From an uncultured Collinsella sp. (GTDB lineage: Bacteria; Actinomycetota; Coriobacteriia; Coriobacteriales; Coriobacteriaceae), in NCBI GenBank assembly GCA_902465465.1, contig CABQNF010000065.1, forward strand, positions 1 through 6,071: a stretch of 6,071 bases of DNA, given 5' to 3'. This document shows positions 5,547 through 6,071 of this stretch, piece by piece. Below the pieces are notes generated by a model. That model did not search any database and was not told the DNA's origin. It saw only the letters and a list, made by a program, of their open reading frames with translations. Each line of letters begins with the position of its first letter. Within the stretch, counting starts at the first letter, position 1. The position numbers were made by a program, and so were the translations under genes.

Positions 5547-6071
5547 CGACGTTTTGAGATAGACAATATTAATCGGCCGCTCGCCGGGGCGGCCGGCAGT
5601 GTTCTGCGCGCGCGACATGCCGCCGTGACCCTTGCTGCCCTTAGGCCCCTTGCCGGCGCCGCCAGCGCCACCGTGGGCCTTGCCGCCCTTATTGCCGGCG
5701 CCATGTCCGCCGCCAGCAGACGTCTCGCCCGGTCGCGGCGGCACGGGACGGATCAGGCAATGCTTGGTGTAGCCGATCAGATCGCGGCGGCCGGCCTTCT
5801 CCAGCGCCTCACGTACCAGCTTGTAGTTCTCGGGCTTGCGATACTGGATGAGCGCGCGTTGCATAGCCTTCTCGTGCGGGTCGCGCGCCACGTAGATCGG
5901 CTCCATGGTGCGCGGGTCCACGCCGGTGTAGTACATGCAGGTCGACATGGTGGACGGCGTGGGGTAGAAGTCCTGCACCTGCTCGGGCATGTAGCCCATG
6001 TCGCGCACGGCTTCGGCAAGGTCCACGGCTTCCTTCATCGTTGAACCGGGGTGACTCGAAATCAGGTACGG
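5016..6071 (-). CDS. ygiQ: YgiQ family radical SAM protein, C-terminal part (partial; 3' end abnormal)
   Basis: The - strand frame is open from the window edge; the N-terminus and the radical SAM CxxxCxxC cluster lie outside. The visible part begins PYLISSHPGSTMKEAVDLAE and continues with MGYMPEQVQDFYPTP, STCMYYTGVDPRT, DPHEKAMQRALIQYRKP and DLIGYTKHCLIRP, a conserved series diagnostic of the YgiQ family (a radical SAM group with a DUF3362-type C-terminus, biochemical role not settled). After the conserved domain comes a Gly/Lys/His-rich, probably disordered tail (about 5580-5740), also usual for the family. The tail is then expected to end, but no in-frame stop occurs until 5016-5018, so the last 531 bases lie antisense to the PTS gene. 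The codons below about 5570 probably do not belong to the original protein. A lost stop, a junction created by insertion of the sugar locus, or a frameshift in the repetitive tail could explain this. Another frame has TAA at about 5571-5573. Confidence 0.82.
   Translation of the reverse strand, partial: PYLISSHPGSTMKEAVDLAEAVRDMGYMPEQVQDFYPTPSTMSTCMYYTGVDPRTMEPIYVARDPHEKAMQRALIQYRKPENYKLVREALEKAGRRDLIGYTKHCLIRPVPPRPGETSAGGGHGAGNKGGKAHGGAGGAGKGPKGSKGHGGMSRAQNTAGRPGERPINIVYLKTSLLFVKTTIERKRERRGNNPSQSDADDNHDQVHGIAAWIGINGQRGNARHNKTEALCAQNNGERTANAIRDHRSDKRSPVRNLNGKQGGLGDSHKCREGARHCSGLELFVGHAQGRTKRRTAFGEVMAERDREQIVIPQRCDIGNLDRTRRLMHAEEHDKRHKEAQQKTGNRAQRRE
5575..5596. terminator. GC-rich hairpin after the PTS gene (weak terminator candidate)
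   Basis: CGGCCGC (5575-5581) pairs with GCGGCCG (5590-5596) around an 8-base loop, 28 bases after the PTS stop codon. No T-run follows on either strand, so intrinsic termination is doubtful. It also lies within the ygiQ reading frame and may only reflect Gly/Arg/Pro coding sequence. Confidence 0.25.

Noticed and set aside
5625..6044. 139-codon open frame on the + strand opposite ygiQ
   Set aside because: The - strand encodes conserved YgiQ motifs across this stretch; the + strand product is His/Arg/Ala/Gly-rich and resembles no family I know.
1..6071. CRISPR array, tRNA, rRNA or insertion sequence
   Set aside because: No regularly spaced repeats, cloverleaf-like sequence, rRNA segments or transposase reading frame were seen on either strand.

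Overview
The window looks like a stretch of chromosome from a gut actinobacterium of the Coriobacteriia, most likely Collinsella or a close relative. This rests on moderately high GC, the mix of gene families, purine-rich AGGAGG-type ribosome binding sites and the style of the proteins. It is an impression from reading, not a database result. Five genes are complete and two run off the edges.

Left part (1-1537, + strand). The window opens inside the last 42 codons of an ABC transporter ATPase. A 215-base gap follows, holding a cluster of GGTATT/AATACC motifs and a strongly foldable leader. Next is a small RelB/DinJ-type antitoxin gene with no toxin gene beside it. Its last codons lie inside a 56-bp near-perfect palindrome, which separates it from a CPBP-family (CAAX protease/Abi) intramembrane protease gene.

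Middle part (1540-5546). This is a self-contained beta-glucoside utilisation locus. An AraC-family regulator (- strand) is transcribed away from a two-gene operon (+ strand) made of a GH1 6-phospho-beta-glucosidase and a PTS EIIBC permease. The permease would import and phosphorylate a beta-glucoside, the GH1 enzyme would hydrolyse the phosphorylated sugar in the cytoplasm, and the AraC protein probably senses the substrate and controls the shared 153-base divergent promoter region. That region contains a 7-bp direct repeat spaced 21 bp, the geometry expected of an AraC-type site. It overlaps the -35 position of the operon promoter and touches the -10 box of the regulator's own promoter. The PTS protein has no EIIA domain, so it must borrow one encoded elsewhere.

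Right part (5547-6071, - strand). This is the C-terminal end of a YgiQ-family radical SAM protein with a glycine/lysine-rich tail. Its reading frame does not stop where the tail would be expected to end. It stays open for about 530 bases antisense to the PTS gene, which suggests a lost stop codon or a rearranged junction. The ygiQ end is much richer in GC than parts of the sugar locus, which fits the sugar locus having been inserted here.

The points most worth a second look are the palindrome with its repeat-derived antitoxin C-terminus, the folded leader upstream of the orphan antitoxin, the putative AraC operator, the GH1 enzyme that lacks the usual phosphate-contacting serine, and the ygiQ read-through. 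I did not find a clearly new multi-gene system.
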